NCBI GenBank assembly: GCA_028280445.1
Contig: JANQLU010000064.1
Span: 62,001 to 126,000 of the forward strand
Direction: 5' to 3'
From: Pirellulaceae bacterium
GTDB lineage: Bacteria; Planctomycetota; Planctomycetia; Pirellulales; Pirellulaceae
DNA length: 64,000 nucleotides
Shown: positions 1-9,021 of the stretch, in pieces
How positions within the stretch are numbered: position 1 is the stretch's first letter
Layout of the letters: every line of letters starts with the position of its first letter
Made by a program: the position numbers and the translations under genes
The notes under the pieces: model-generated
What the model saw: only the letters and a program-made list of their open reading frames with translations
What the model was told of the DNA's origin: nothing
The model's database searches: none

Positions 1-53
1 GTGAAGCGTGATAGGATTTTGCGTCAGGAATTTGTAACTCCAGTGACTTCCCG

Positions 54-144
54 CAATCGCAAGCGCGAAGCGTGAGCGAGGGACCACACGACGCTGATGT
101 GCGGTGAAACATAGTCCCTCGCTCACGCTTCGCGCTTGCGATTG
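54..144. repeat. Family A palindromic repeat, 31-bp arms
   Basis: Perfect inverted repeat: arms at 54-84 and 114-144 around a 29-base centre. The arm contains the core GAAGCGTGAGCGAGGGAC. The same core recurs at about 6949, 17561, 17649, 28854, 38641 and 43746, so this is a REP-like family. It lies downstream of the minus-strand gene ending at 195 and could fold as a strong RNA hairpin. Confidence 0.9.
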
Positions 145-194
145 TCTTTCAGCAAGATCAGATGGTGACACTAAACTCATGAAACCAAAGCCAG

Positions 195-1019
195 CTACTC
201 GATCAACTCCCAAATCACCCCTTCACCAGTCCCATCTCCACAAAACCGGATCAGCGGATTGATTTGTTTGCGATTGAGGCATTTGATGGCATCGGACAAA
301 CGTCGCTTGGGATCTTTTTCGGATATCGGCGGTAAAGGATCGTCAATGCGTGGAGGCCAACCTTCTTCTTCGAACGCACACAAAATGGCTTCCTGGTTTG
401 CTGCCCGCCATTTGAATTTCTTGATGACTTTGCCACCCAATCGCAATTCGTGCCGAACTTTATCCCATTTAGGATAACGGAGTGTCAACTCAAATTCCTC
501 GGGATCAATCGGTTCGTTAAAGAACTGGTCTCTGATCAATTCGATGCCGATATCGGTCAAAGTAAAACAGGTCCGATCGGCCAGCGAGAAACCACCTGCC
601 GCTTTGAAAGTTCGTTTGGTGTCGCCGGTTCTCGAGCTTTCTTCGGCGTGGTCCACCAATCGTTTGCCGATCAGCCACCGCAATTCTTCTGACGATACTC
701 CGATCTCGCGCAGCTCGGTGATTTCGACAGCAAAATCCCATCGCGAACGATTGCAGTCACAGGCAAATTTGTAGGCTCGCATGAGTTTGCGCAACGCTTG
801 TTTTAATTGTTCGCCAAACTCGGTCGTCACGAATTCGTTGCTGTTGCTTGAATTTTGTAGCGTGTCCACAAAGGTGCTGGCGATGGAGCTGACGATAACT
901 GTATCCAGACAAGAAGTGTTTTCCAGTGATTGTTCTAAATCCCAATGTAGACTGGATTCGGAATTGGACTGCTCCGATTGGTCATCCATTGCATCCGATT
1001 TATTTTGGCGAGAACTCAT
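195..1019 (-). CDS. Conserved planctomycete hypothetical protein with winged-helix-like C-terminus
   Basis: A 274-residue soluble protein with no signal peptide. Residues 1-45 are Ser/Glu/Asp rich and probably disordered. The C-terminal third has the pattern PKWDKVRHELRLGG...NQEAILCAFEEEGWPPRIDDPLPP, then KRRLSDAIKCLNRKQ and RFCGDGTGEGVIWE. I recognise this as a recurrent tail of planctomycete hypothetical proteins. A small helical domain followed by a Gly-rich hairpin suggests a winged-helix or DNA-related role, which is inference. The ATG at 1019 is preferred over the GTG at 1022 because a GGGGA box precedes it at suitable distance. Confidence 0.75.
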   Translation of the reverse strand: MSSRQNKSDAMDDQSEQSNSESSLHWDLEQSLENTSCLDTVIVSSIASTFVDTLQNSSNSNEFVTTEFGEQLKQALRKLMRAYKFACDCNRSRWDFAVEITELREIGVSSEELRWLIGKRLVDHAEESSRTGDTKRTFKAAGGFSLADRTCFTLTDIGIELIRDQFFNEPIDPEEFELTLRYPKWDKVRHELRLGGKVIKKFKWRAANQEAILCAFEEEGWPPRIDDPLPPISEKDPKRRLSDAIKCLNRKQINPLIRFCGDGTGEGVIWELIE

Positions 1020-1119
1020 CACACTACATCCCCTTTTCGCTGCCTGTTGATAAAACGAAGAGATTGAAGTAACCGGACCAAAAAAAATTGGTCGTCATCA
1101 GGAAGTTATTTGAGACGAA

Positions 1120-1338
1120 GTGGCGTTGAAGCAAGACGTTGACGACCGTATTGGACCATTGGACTACCAGTCGGTCAAGAAAAACTTGCGAAAATGTGGA
1201 TCGCGAACTGACGAATTAAAAATTGCGACCAAAGGCGATTTGTTGTTGCTTGAAGCAATTCGAAATTCTAGCTTCGAAAAAAACAGCGAATACACAAAAC
1301 GATATTTGAAATCGTTCATCTCATCCCCCCTAAGTTAG
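1120..1338 (+). CDS. Possible small ORF of unknown function
   Basis: GTG-started reading frame of 72 codons with a mixed, charged composition (many Lys, Glu, Asn) that reads like a real protein. It has no recognisable motif and no clear ribosome binding site. It sits alone in a gap otherwise without genes. It may be a small gene or chance. Confidence 0.25.
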   Translation: MALKQDVDDRIGPLDYQSVKKNLRKCGSRTDELKIATKGDLLLLEAIRNSSFEKNSEYTKRYLKSFISSPLS

Positions 1339-1820
1339 TCGGATTAACCAACATCGCAATTCACACCGTAGTAAGAATTGTGCTCGCAGTAGATTCCCCA
1401 ACTATTCGTACTGCATTTCCCCGACCTCTACATTTGCAATTGGCATGCCACAGAAATCACCAAACTTGGATCACGGTTCCAGGCGCTTTGTTTTTTGATG
1501 TGCCGTTTTAAAAAATAATTTCAGCAACGGCAGATGCACGTTACGGCATTTGAAAAATCTACCAAGCTTTGTAATTTTTTAATGCTACAAGCGGCCAATG
1601 AGCGATTCGCGACGGTTGATAAGCGTTTCGCTAGCAACAATTATCGCTGATTTCACCTGTTTTTTGCACGTTTTTAGTTTTTGTAATTATTTCTATTGCA
1701 GCGAGTTCATGCATTTCGCTAAACGTACGTCCGCTCAAAAGCCAACTTGGTGAATCGCATCACGTCGTTGGCAAACAAAACATTTTTGAAGCGCAGTCGT
1801 AAACGTCAGTAATGCGGGAA
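1339..1820. other. Gap with no recognisable gene
   Basis: AT-rich stretch before the candidate RNA at 1831. No convincing ORF, no family repeat and no complete promoter was identified. A TTGACG at 1821-1826 has no matching -10 box at normal spacing. Confidence 0.5.
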
Positions 1821-1830
1821 TTGACGTTTA

Positions 1831-1993
1831 ACCCTCCCTCCTGGGTGAGAGCATTCATCTTGCCGAAACAATGGTTTCTGGGTCGACCGTTTCGGCAGGA
1901 GCTCACGACTGAGCTTTGAACTGCGCACTGGAGCTTCGGCTCCAGTGCCAGGGAACATGGGTATCGGCTTCGAAGTCGATACCCTTTTTTGTT
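1831..1993 (+). ncRNA. Candidate structured small RNA with intrinsic terminator
   Basis: About 160 nt with several consecutive helices. A 9-bp perfect hairpin is formed by TGCCGAAAC (1861-1869) with GTTTCGGCA (1889-1897), extended outward by GTGAG/GC pairing with GCTCAC. A perfect stem CACTGGAGC / GCTCCAGTG with a UUCG loop follows at 1926-1947. CCTGG near 1840 can close the whole with CCAGGG at 1948-1953. It ends in a GGGTATCG/CGATACCC hairpin followed by six T residues (1968-1990). No ORF crosses it. The architecture is loosely like 6S RNA, but I cannot assign it. It is clearly not tmRNA, RNase P or SRP RNA by their conserved cores. Confidence 0.5.
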
Positions 1994-2029
1994 ACCACTG
2001 ATTGGTCGTGCGCCGAGCTTGTATCAGTC

Positions 2030-2225
2030 GTAAGCGGCAAGGCGCTAGCCGCCGGTACGTTAGCACCGAGAGATCGAGTTAAAGGGGTCGGGAGTCTTTT
2101 CATTCAGCCGCATCATCTGTTTGCCACCATCAAAAACGGTTTGAAGCGCTGGCCTTCATCGACTGGTTCATGAAAAGACTCCCGACCCCGTGATGCTAGA
2201 CATCGTGAGCGCCTTGCCGCTTACA
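2030..2225. repeat. Family C repeat split by a family E inverted repeat
   Basis: The left arm (2030-2056) matches the left arm of the intact element at 61017-61088, core AAGCGGCAAGGCGCTAGCCG. A degenerate right arm (GCGCCTTGCCGCTTAC) lies at 2209-2224. Between them is a different inverted repeat with perfect 17-bp arms at 2084-2100 and 2173-2189 (core GGGTCGGGAGTCTTTT). This looks like one small element inserted into another. Confidence 0.75.
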
Positions 2226-2253
2226 GGATCCCCAAACAGACCAGAACTGATTT

Positions 2254-2889
2254 TTAGGTTGCTGTCTGGAAACTTGATTCGAGTTGTAGCATGCGAAGTT
2301 TCAAACTGGTTCCTTCCGGCGCTGAAAATCCGCCAAGTCGTTTGCCAGCAGCGACGACGCGATGGCAGGGAACGATAATCGGAAAACGGTTTTTAGCCAT
2401 GACCGAACCGACTGCGCGTGCAGCTTTGGGCGCACCCGCTTGCTCGGCCAATTCGCCGTAGCTCAAGACTTGGCCGAAAGGGATTTTTCGACAAGTATCG
2501 ACGACCCGTTGTTGGAACGACGTCATCCAGCTTTGGTCGATTTCAAAATCGTCGAAAACGACCCGTTTGCCGTTGGCAAAATCCACCAGCCGTTTTTGCA
2601 GTTTTTTATCAAAACGACTCGAACGGGGCTCGAGTTCAAACTCGACGTCGGAGGCTGCGTCAACGAATTGTTTTAGCTCACCCAACAGTCCACTCAATGT
2701 CGGGTAGCCGAATTTGATGCGATACAACACATTTTCCCGATCACACAAAAAACCCGTCCAGCCCAACTGGGTCTCAAATGAATTGATGTAAAGAGTCGTT
2801 AATTTCACGATTTGATTCCTGAAAATTGGATATTCCAGCACAATCCCACCCAAGCCCCGATTGGACACTTTGGCTGTGGCAAGTTTCAT
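2254..2889 (-). CDS. ogt: Methylated-DNA--[protein]-cysteine S-methyltransferase
   Basis: A 211-residue suicide repair protein that transfers the alkyl group from O6-alkylguanine to its own cysteine. The active-site motif PCHRVV is present with acceptor Cys175. It is preceded by the helix-turn-helix region FGQVLSYGELAEQAGAPKAA, carrying the arginine-finger region, and followed by GGFSAPEG. The N-terminal ~95 residues form the variable non-catalytic domain. Length is at the upper end of the Ogt range. It is monocistronic and starts with ATG at 2889. Cytoplasmic. Confidence 0.93.
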   Translation of the reverse strand: MKLATAKVSNRGLGGIVLEYPIFRNQIVKLTTLYINSFETQLGWTGFLCDRENVLYRIKFGYPTLSGLLGELKQFVDAASDVEFELEPRSSRFDKKLQKRLVDFANGKRVVFDDFEIDQSWMTSFQQRVVDTCRKIPFGQVLSYGELAEQAGAPKAARAVGSVMAKNRFPIIVPCHRVVAAGKRLGGFSAPEGTSLKLRMLQLESSFQTAT

Positions 2890-3040
2890 TTAAAATACAG
2901 GTTACCAGAAATCTGTTTGTCAAGGAGTTGACTGAATCTTGTGTTACTCAACAATTTGACTGATCAAGCATTCCAACAACATTGACAGCAAAAATCGTGT
3001 TCACTGTTTTTGCTGCCCAATCTATATAAAAGGAGCCTAA

Positions 3041-3784
3041 ATGTCTGTTTATGGTTCTCTGAGCGACGACTTTTATGTCAACGTTCAGCTCAACACGGAA
3101 ATGGATCTTCCGGGTGAACGGGAAACAGTTCTGTTTTTCTTTGAGCAGCTGCGAAAAAAATTCCCTGAAATGAAAAATTTTTACAATCGCGAGCGCAACG
3201 AATACGTTCTCGAGGAGGATAAAGACAAAGGGCACTATCGCTGGGCGTCCGTCGAACCTCGTCGAATTTATTCCGCGTTTGTAAATCCGCCCACGGTCGA
3301 CGAAGCATTCGCACAAGGCAAATTCATTATGGATTTAGTTCCGCATGCGTTGTCGGTGACGCCGCTGGACTGTGAATCGTTGTCGTTTATTTTTGGATTC
3401 GACTTTACTTACCGCGGAAACCACAATGCGTTGATTGCCGAAGCCCTTGGGCATCATCCCGTTTTCGAAAAACTCAACGACATTCCGGGAACGCAATTGA
3501 TGTCCAACGAACCGTCGATTATTTTTTCGATGGATCCCGAATGCAAAATTCGTTGTCGCATTAGTGTTGAATCGCGAACGTCGCCTTATCAAATTCGTAC
3601 GGGCGATTTCTCCGAAGACCAGTTGAGTGTTTTTGTGGTGGTCAGGTATTGTGATTCACTCGAGCCCAAGCAGTCTTACGCGTCGATTCTGGAAGAGTTA
3701 CAGAAGCACGCGCAAAACGTCGTGGACGGTTACGTGGTCGACAATATTCTCGTTCCTTTGCAACAACACATTGCAATCAAGTAG
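3041..3784 (+). CDS. Conserved hypothetical protein
   Basis: A 247-residue soluble protein without signal peptide or membrane segment. A clear GGAG box sits 7 bases before the ATG. The sequence is well ordered, with alternating strands and helices, for example FFFEQLRKKFPEMKNFYNR, which tracks with a compact globular fold. Residues 160-230 look like a repeat of the first half's strand/helix pattern. I do not recognise a family with a known function. No operon partner: it is flanked by the divergent ogt and by a 380-base gap. Confidence 0.7.
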   Translation: MSVYGSLSDDFYVNVQLNTEMDLPGERETVLFFFEQLRKKFPEMKNFYNRERNEYVLEEDKDKGHYRWASVEPRRIYSAFVNPPTVDEAFAQGKFIMDLVPHALSVTPLDCESLSFIFGFDFTYRGNHNALIAEALGHHPVFEKLNDIPGTQLMSNEPSIIFSMDPECKIRCRISVESRTSPYQIRTGDFSEDQLSVFVVVRYCDSLEPKQSYASILEELQKHAQNVVDGYVVDNILVPLQQHIAIK

Positions 3785-4165
3785 CCCGGAGTCTTGCGCT
3801 TTTTAGCGATTCGTTTTAATCGCGCTAACCGGACCAGGTTTGATTTCACGCAGTTTCGTAAAAGCTGCCTGTTTCAACACGCAAATTGCTAATTTTTTAC
3901 CGCGCCGTTCATTTTTACTTAACGGCGCGATCCGTTGATACGCACTTCACCGACAGCGAACTCACAACGGACATCTAAGATTGGCGCCTTTTGGCGAAAC
4001 TCTCGTGCCGTAATCGTCGATGGAATGACTGCATACAATTTCGCCGGCATTTCCCGAACACGTAACCGCGTGAACGTTCGATTCGAATTGCCTGGCCGTT
4101 ACAAATGGACAATCTTGTGACGTCATTCGCATCATTGATGACGCGAAAACTCGAAAGGAACGGAA
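3785..4165. other. Intergenic gap with one hairpin
   Basis: Contains a perfect stem formed by CGCGCCGTT (3900-3908) and AACGGCGCG (3921-3929), which may be a terminator-like or regulatory hairpin but lacks a T tract. Nothing else was recognised. Confidence 0.45.
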
Positions 4166-5008
4166 ATGAGAACAAACCTGACAATGGCAGTTTGTGCAAT
4201 CGCTTGCCTGAGCGTTGCGGCTGTCGCAAACGGGCAAGTGGTCGTAAACGCACAAAATTGCGGATGCGCCAACGGTGCCAACAATGCCGATGCTGTAGGG
4301 CACTGCCAAGGATACACACAAGCGGAAGCAGAAGCGCTGTGGGCAGGTTACTGTGGAGAAAACTGCTGGGGCAATCCTGACCAAGTTGAATTGCCACAAC
4401 GACGATGTTTCGGCTGTGGATTTTTTGGCTGCCACGGTGGTGGCGCTAGCTGTGGCGGTTGCCGAAGTGGATTCAACTGGGGTGGATTCGGCCGCCGATG
4501 CGGTTGCCGCAGTAGCTGCGGATTTAGTGTCGGAAAATTGTTTGGTTGCCGAAAAGGTCTGCGCACACGAAGCCACCGAGGAGGTGCATGTTTTGGTTGG
4601 GGCAACGGCTGCAATTCGTGTCAAACCGGTTGTGGTTCCCAAGTCGCCCATTCCGCCGGATGTGGCGGTTGTGGCAAATGCGGAAAATGCCGATTGGGTA
4701 AATTCAAACGATGTTTGAGCGGTCGAATTCGATGCGGCCTGGGTGCCCACGCTGTTGGTTACACATCCGCTTATGATCGCTGCTACGTTGGAAACGCTTG
4801 CGGAGCAATGAACCGCGCTGGTTACGGGTTGTTTGGAAAGTGCTGCGGAACACGTGTCATTTCTAACAATTGTGGATGCGGAAATCATGTTGCCACTCCA
4901 CCGACTCCTGGACCAACACCAGCGAACAACGGGCTAAAGCCCAAGGTGAAAGCACCTCAAGAGGAAAAGCCAGTCGATCCCAAAAACGTAAAAGACGGTG
5001 GTAACTAG
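4166..5008 (+). CDS. Cysteine/glycine-rich secreted protein
   Basis: A 280-residue exported protein. A signal peptide (about residues 1-23, cut after VANG or nearby) is followed by about 30 cysteines in some 255 residues, many as CGC, CGGCG and KCGKC, with Gly, Arg and His. The Pro/Lys-rich tail (from ~245) is probably disordered. AGGAAC precedes the ATG, and a terminator follows at 5034. Planctomycetes are known for Cys-rich, disulfide-stabilised cell-surface proteins, so a wall or surface role is a fair inference. Metal binding is an alternative. A long ORF on the other strand is a shadow of this skewed composition. Confidence 0.8.
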   Translation: MRTNLTMAVCAIACLSVAAVANGQVVVNAQNCGCANGANNADAVGHCQGYTQAEAEALWAGYCGENCWGNPDQVELPQRRCFGCGFFGCHGGGASCGGCRSGFNWGGFGRRCGCRSSCGFSVGKLFGCRKGLRTRSHRGGACFGWGNGCNSCQTGCGSQVAHSAGCGGCGKCGKCRLGKFKRCLSGRIRCGLGAHAVGYTSAYDRCYVGNACGAMNRAGYGLFGKCCGTRVISNNCGCGNHVATPPTPGPTPANNGLKPKVKAPQEEKPVDPKNVKDGGN

Positions 5009-5033
5009 AACACACAAGTCGACCACGTTCATA

Positions 5034-5062
5034 GAGCCCGCAAATCGATGCGGGCTTTTTTT
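5034..5062 (+). terminator. Intrinsic terminator after the Cys-rich gene
   Basis: GCCCGCA / TGCGGGC stem (5036-5042 and 5049-5055) followed by seven T residues. Confidence 0.9.
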
Positions 5063-5166
5063 GTATCCCAAAATCAACGGTGTTAATCACTTTTTCTTGA
5101 CATCGAGTTCTGGAATATGGGATGATTAGAGAGTATTGGGGCTCTCTTTTTCCAAAGGAATGCGAA

Positions 5167-6885
5167 ATGCATGGTTCTTTCTCTTTGCGTTCTGTGTCGC
5201 GTCTTGCGCTGACGCTGAGTTTTATTTGCCTGGCATTGACCGCCACGACTAGTTTGGGCCAGACGGATATCGAAGCTCACCTGCGTTCAGGAGAATTCGG
5301 GCCTGCGATTGCGGCGGCAAAAAAATCTGGTCAGGCTGACAAGTGGTTGTCTCATATTTCGAAAGAGCAATTTACTTCCGGAGCTTTTCTGGCATCTTAC
5401 CAAACGGCATCGGATGTCACTGACGGACAACAACGCAACCAAGCGATGTTTGATCTCCGCCAACGACCTGGTAACGGTGCCCGTGGTGGAATCACGGCGG
5501 CCGATTTTACCGACCTGATTAATTTGATTGAAAACACGGTCGCACCTGATTCTTGGGACAGTACCGAAGGTTTGGGTACGATTCGCGCTTACCCGTCAGG
5601 TGTGTTTGTCGATGGTGCGGGAACGGTCAAAAGACTAAAAAAATCAAAACAGGTCAATTGGGAAAAACTTCGCCGCGAACTTAACCCGGCGGTGAATTCA
5701 AACGCGCCTGCTAAAACGCAACTCAGAAAAATCTCGATCACACGACTGGAACGTCAACTGGAATTGTTGGCAGCTCAGGGCAAACCGATCAGCGATGAAT
5801 TGCGATACCTCGGTGGTATTTACGAAGTTCGCTACCTGTTGTTTTATCCAGAAACGAACGACATCGTGATCGCTGGCCCAGCCGGTCCTTGGCGATACGA
5901 CGTCCAAGGACGAGCGATCAATGTTGAAACTGGAAAACCAGTTTTGTTCTTGGACGATTTGGTCGTTTGTTTGCGAAACGCTTTTGAAAAAGATGGACGA
6001 TTCGGGTGTTCGATTGATCCGACCGAAAAAAACCTCAAAGCGACGCAAGCTTTCCTGGCAACTTCGCGACTGAAAGGTGAAGCGTGGCGAAAACAGTTGC
6101 GAAAAACGGTTGGCCATCAAATCGTCACGGTTCACGGAGTTGATCGCCAAAGTCACGCGGCGCGCGTCATCGTTGAAGCGGATTATCGAATGAAATTGGT
6201 CGGCATGGGATTGGAGCCGTCGATCGACGAAGTGCCCAGCTACCTGGATCGCGTCAAACTGGATGAAAACGGAAATCCTCCTCCAATGGATTTGGCTCGT
6301 TGGTGGTTTACGTTGAACTACGAGGCCGTTCTGGCAAGTGAAAATCGTGATGTATTCCAATTCCAAGGCAACGGCGTTCAGCTGAAAAGCGAAAGTGAAT
6401 TGCTGAATGAGAAAGGCCAGCGAATCCATACAGGTAAATCGCGACGCGAAGCCAAGACTTATGCACGGGACTTTACAAAGCATTTTGCCAAACTCGCCGA
6501 CAAATATCCCATTTACGCCGAGTTGAAAAATGTCTTCGATATGGCTTTGGTCGCTTCGTTGATTCGCCACGAAAACTTGCACGGAAAGATCAATTGGGAA
6601 TTGAGCTATTTCGGCTCACCAAAATCAAAAAATGCTCTGTCGTATGAAATCGTCAAAGGGCGCAATCCCAAGCAAGTCGCTTCAGTCATGAATTTCCGTG
6701 AAATCGAAGCTCGTCAAGGCAAGCGACGTTTCAAACATACGATCGTTGGCGTTAGCGGAGGCGTTGAATTTGCAGCCAGCGGAGTTGTCCGTTCCAGCAA
6801 GTTCAAAAAAGCACCTCAAATCGGCAGCGCGATCAAAAGCAATAGTCCGAAAGACAGTAGTCACCAGCAATGGTGGTGGGATTAA
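5167..6885 (+). CDS. Secreted DUF1598 domain protein
   Basis: A 572-residue exported planctomycete protein. Start chosen at 5167 because AAGGA lies at 5153-5157 and the N-terminus then forms a clean signal peptide (LRSVSRLALTLSFICLALTA, cut near SLGQ). The middle carries the DUF1598 signature: KISITRLERQLELLAAQGKP, then LRYLGGIYEVRYLLFYPE, DIVIAGPAGPW and GKPVLFLDDLVVCLRNAF (about residues 185-285). The C-terminal half has RWWFTLNYEAVL and a His-containing segment. The function of the domain is not known. Monocistronic, with a strong terminator downstream. The last residues are a short HQQWWWD tail. Confidence 0.88.
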   Translation: MHGSFSLRSVSRLALTLSFICLALTATTSLGQTDIEAHLRSGEFGPAIAAAKKSGQADKWLSHISKEQFTSGAFLASYQTASDVTDGQQRNQAMFDLRQRPGNGARGGITAADFTDLINLIENTVAPDSWDSTEGLGTIRAYPSGVFVDGAGTVKRLKKSKQVNWEKLRRELNPAVNSNAPAKTQLRKISITRLERQLELLAAQGKPISDELRYLGGIYEVRYLLFYPETNDIVIAGPAGPWRYDVQGRAINVETGKPVLFLDDLVVCLRNAFEKDGRFGCSIDPTEKNLKATQAFLATSRLKGEAWRKQLRKTVGHQIVTVHGVDRQSHAARVIVEADYRMKLVGMGLEPSIDEVPSYLDRVKLDENGNPPPMDLARWWFTLNYEAVLASENRDVFQFQGNGVQLKSESELLNEKGQRIHTGKSRREAKTYARDFTKHFAKLADKYPIYAELKNVFDMALVASLIRHENLHGKINWELSYFGSPKSKNALSYEIVKGRNPKQVASVMNFREIEARQGKRRFKHTIVGVSGGVEFAASGVVRSSKFKKAPQIGSAIKSNSPKDSSHQQWWWD

Positions 6886-6916
6886 TTGAATCCCAGTTGA
6901 CAGTTAACTTCAAATC

Positions 6917-6947
6917 AAAAGGCCAGTGAGTTCACTGGCCTTTTTTT
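6917..6947 (+). terminator. Intrinsic terminator after the DUF1598 gene
   Basis: AAGGCCAGTGA / TCACTGGCCTT stem followed by seven T residues, 30 bases after the stop codon. Confidence 0.93.
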
Positions 6948-6948
6948 C

Positions 6949-7035
6949 AATCATAACCCGAAGCGTGAGCGAGGGACCAAGAACGCTCTGATGTGTGCGG
7001 CACGCGGTCCCTCGTTCACGCTTCGGGTTATGATT
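6949..7035. repeat. Family A palindromic repeat
   Basis: Inverted repeat whose arms carry ATAACCCGAAGCGTGAGCGA and its complement; the right arm has one T in place of C. It sits between the convergent DUF1598 gene and ispD, directly after the terminator. Confidence 0.88.
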
Positions 7036-7048
7036 TGTTGGCCCTACA

Positions 7049-7792
7049 TTATCCGAATAAATCATCCAACGTTACTTTTTTGCCACCGGCTGCGTCGATT
7101 CCGCCGAGCGATTTCATGATGGCTCCGGCTAATTTCATATCTTGTTTGGTTGTGATTTTGATGTTCAACGTTGAACCTTCGACCAACGACACCGGCTGTC
7201 CCATGAGTTCAAACAACTGGGCTTCGTCGGTCACATCTGTTTGTCCGTGTTCGGCCATCGCTTGTTCAATCAGGTTTTTTCGAAACACCTGTGGCGTTTG
7301 TGCCAGGTACAACGATTCTCGATCGACGGTCTGATCGATGGTTGTTCCATCTGAGGATTTTTTGAGCGTCGAATGCACGGGTATGGACAAAATTGCCGCG
7401 CCAGATTTTGTCGCCTGTTGAAAGACTCGGTCGATCCATTTTTCGTGCAAACAGGGCCGTGCGGCATCGTGAATGGCAACCATTTCGATCTCAGGTTTGA
7501 CAGCCGCCAGTCCATTGGCGACAGAATCCTGGCGTCGTTGTCCGCCGAGGACTACATCGATACCCATGACAGCCGCATTGGAGCCAAACATTTGACTGAA
7601 ATACGATTGATCATCGGGCGAGATGACCACGATGACTTGTGCGACATCGGGTCGGTCTACAAAATATTTTGCCGCGTGGAGCCAGACAGCGCGGTCACCA
7701 AGTTTGGCAAACGGTTTTTTGTAATGAGGATCGGCAAAACGCGTGCTTTTGCCCGCCGCTGCCAGGACAACGGCAAATTTTTCGGCTGCCAT
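7049..7792 (-). CDS. ispD: 2-C-methyl-D-erythritol 4-phosphate cytidylyltransferase
   Basis: A 247-residue cytoplasmic enzyme of the MEP isoprenoid pathway that couples CTP to methylerythritol phosphate. The nucleotide-binding N-terminus is VVLAAAGKSTRF followed by KKPFAKLGDRAVW; IHDAARPC matches the conserved DAARP catalytic segment; LAQTPQVFR and DVTDEAQLFE match the C-terminal family signatures. The canonical GxGxRM loop is here AAGKSTRF, an accepted variant. It lies 26 bases after the HtrA-like gene, on the same strand, so the two are probably co-transcribed. Confidence 0.92.
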   Translation of the reverse strand: MAAEKFAVVLAAAGKSTRFADPHYKKPFAKLGDRAVWLHAAKYFVDRPDVAQVIVVISPDDQSYFSQMFGSNAAVMGIDVVLGGQRRQDSVANGLAAVKPEIEMVAIHDAARPCLHEKWIDRVFQQATKSGAAILSIPVHSTLKKSSDGTTIDQTVDRESLYLAQTPQVFRKNLIEQAMAEHGQTDVTDEAQLFELMGQPVSLVEGSTLNIKITTKQDMKLAGAIMKSLGGIDAAGGKKVTLDDLFG

Positions 7793-7818
7793 ATCGGTTT
7801 CGATTTGTCAAAGGAAAA

Positions 7819-9021
7819 CTAACGGTCTTCTTCTAACGTTACCGGAATGTCAACGCGCTTGCCACCACGAATAACATTGACCGAGATCCGTGTCCCGGGT
7901 TTGTTTTTTTCGACTTCGTTCAGCAGTTGGTCAACTGAATCGATCGCTTTGCCATTGATTCCGACAATAATATCGGCTCTGTCGGGATCTTCGACGGGCC
8001 ACAACACTTCGCGCGAACCGTATTGCCGCCGAACCATGACTCGAGCGGAACGCAGTCCGGCTTTTTTCGCGGGGCTATTTTTCGAAAAACTGTAAATGGC
8101 CAGTCCGTTTCGCCGTCGAAAAACTTTGGCAACACCCAAACTGGAACGAATCACACGTCCATGCTGTTTCAATTGTGGAACAACCCGTGCGATTGTGTTG
8201 GCAGGAATCGCAAATCCAACCCCTGAGTTTTCACCCACACGCGAAGCGATTGCGGTATTCATCCCGACCAATTCCCCATGGCTATCGAGCAACGGTCCGC
8301 CGGAGTTGCCTTGGTTTAACGCCGCATCAATTTGGATAATTGATTTCATTTGACGCCCTGCTTTTGAGCGCAAGGTTCGGTTAAGACTGGAAATAATTCC
8401 GACGGTCATGGTGTGTTCCAGGCCGAAAGGGTTTCCAATGGCGTAGATTTTTTGGCCAACTTTGAGCGTCGACGAATCGCTGAAGCGAACCGGTGTGAGT
8501 TGCTCGGGATCGATTTTGATTTTCAGCAGCGCAATGTCGTTGGCCGGATCGGCGCCAACCACCTTCGCTTCTTTGGTGATCCCACTGGCCAATGTGACCT
8601 CGATGTATTGAGCGTCGTGAACAACATGATGGTTGGTAACGACATGTCCTTGACGATCGAAAATCCATCCGGACCCGCCGCCTTCACTTTCCTCAAAAGC
8701 TAGAAAACCCGACGATGCGCTGATCGTGCGGATATTCGCGACGCTTTTGCTGCCGTTTTCGTAAACCGCGATATTCGTTTTTTCTTCGGCGGTAAAACTT
8801 CTAGGCGCTGCTTTACCAGTTTTCGTCAACTGGTTTTCGGTCGAAGTTTGAGTTTGTTTGTTTTCCTGATTCGCCGGTGGCAGATGCTCGGACCGCTTGG
8901 CTTGTGCCGTTTGTTGCGTTTTGGGCCAGTTAATCCAGATGGCCAGAGATGCGCCGACAAACGCAGAAAAAATACACATCAATAGAATTGTTTTGTGGTC
9001 AAATTTCATGGTTTTCGACAT
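7819..9021 (-). CDS. HtrA/Deg-type S1C serine protease with PDZ domain
   Basis: A 400-residue membrane-anchored periplasmic protease. One N-terminal membrane segment (ILLMCIFSAFVGASLAIWI) is followed by a Gln/Thr-rich linker and then the trypsin-like domain (~100-285). The catalytic triad is visible: His132 in TNHHVV, Asp162 in NDIALL, Ser240 in GNSGGP. A single PDZ domain occupies about 290-395. The family degrades or refolds misfolded envelope proteins. One PDZ rather than two suggests a DegS- or HhoA-like form. First gene of a pair with ispD. Confidence 0.92.
   Translation of the reverse strand: MSKTMKFDHKTILLMCIFSAFVGASLAIWINWPKTQQTAQAKRSEHLPPANQENKQTQTSTENQLTKTGKAAPRSFTAEEKTNIAVYENGSKSVANIRTISASSGFLAFEESEGGGSGWIFDRQGHVVTNHHVVHDAQYIEVTLASGITKEAKVVGADPANDIALLKIKIDPEQLTPVRFSDSSTLKVGQKIYAIGNPFGLEHTMTVGIISSLNRTLRSKAGRQMKSIIQIDAALNQGNSGGPLLDSHGELVGMNTAIASRVGENSGVGFAIPANTIARVVPQLKQHGRVIRSSLGVAKVFRRRNGLAIYSFSKNSPAKKAGLRSARVMVRRQYGSREVLWPVEDPDRADIIVGINGKAIDSVDQLLNEVEKNKPGTRISVNVIRGGKRVDIPVTLEEDR

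Noticed and set aside
1821..1850. TTGACG as -35 of a promoter for the candidate RNA
   Set aside because: No -10 box 16-18 bases downstream.
3962..4888. Long open frame on the minus strand (308 codons)
   Set aside because: Antisense to the Cys-rich secreted gene; composed of Ala/Thr/Ser repeats caused by its skewed codons, with no ribosome binding site.
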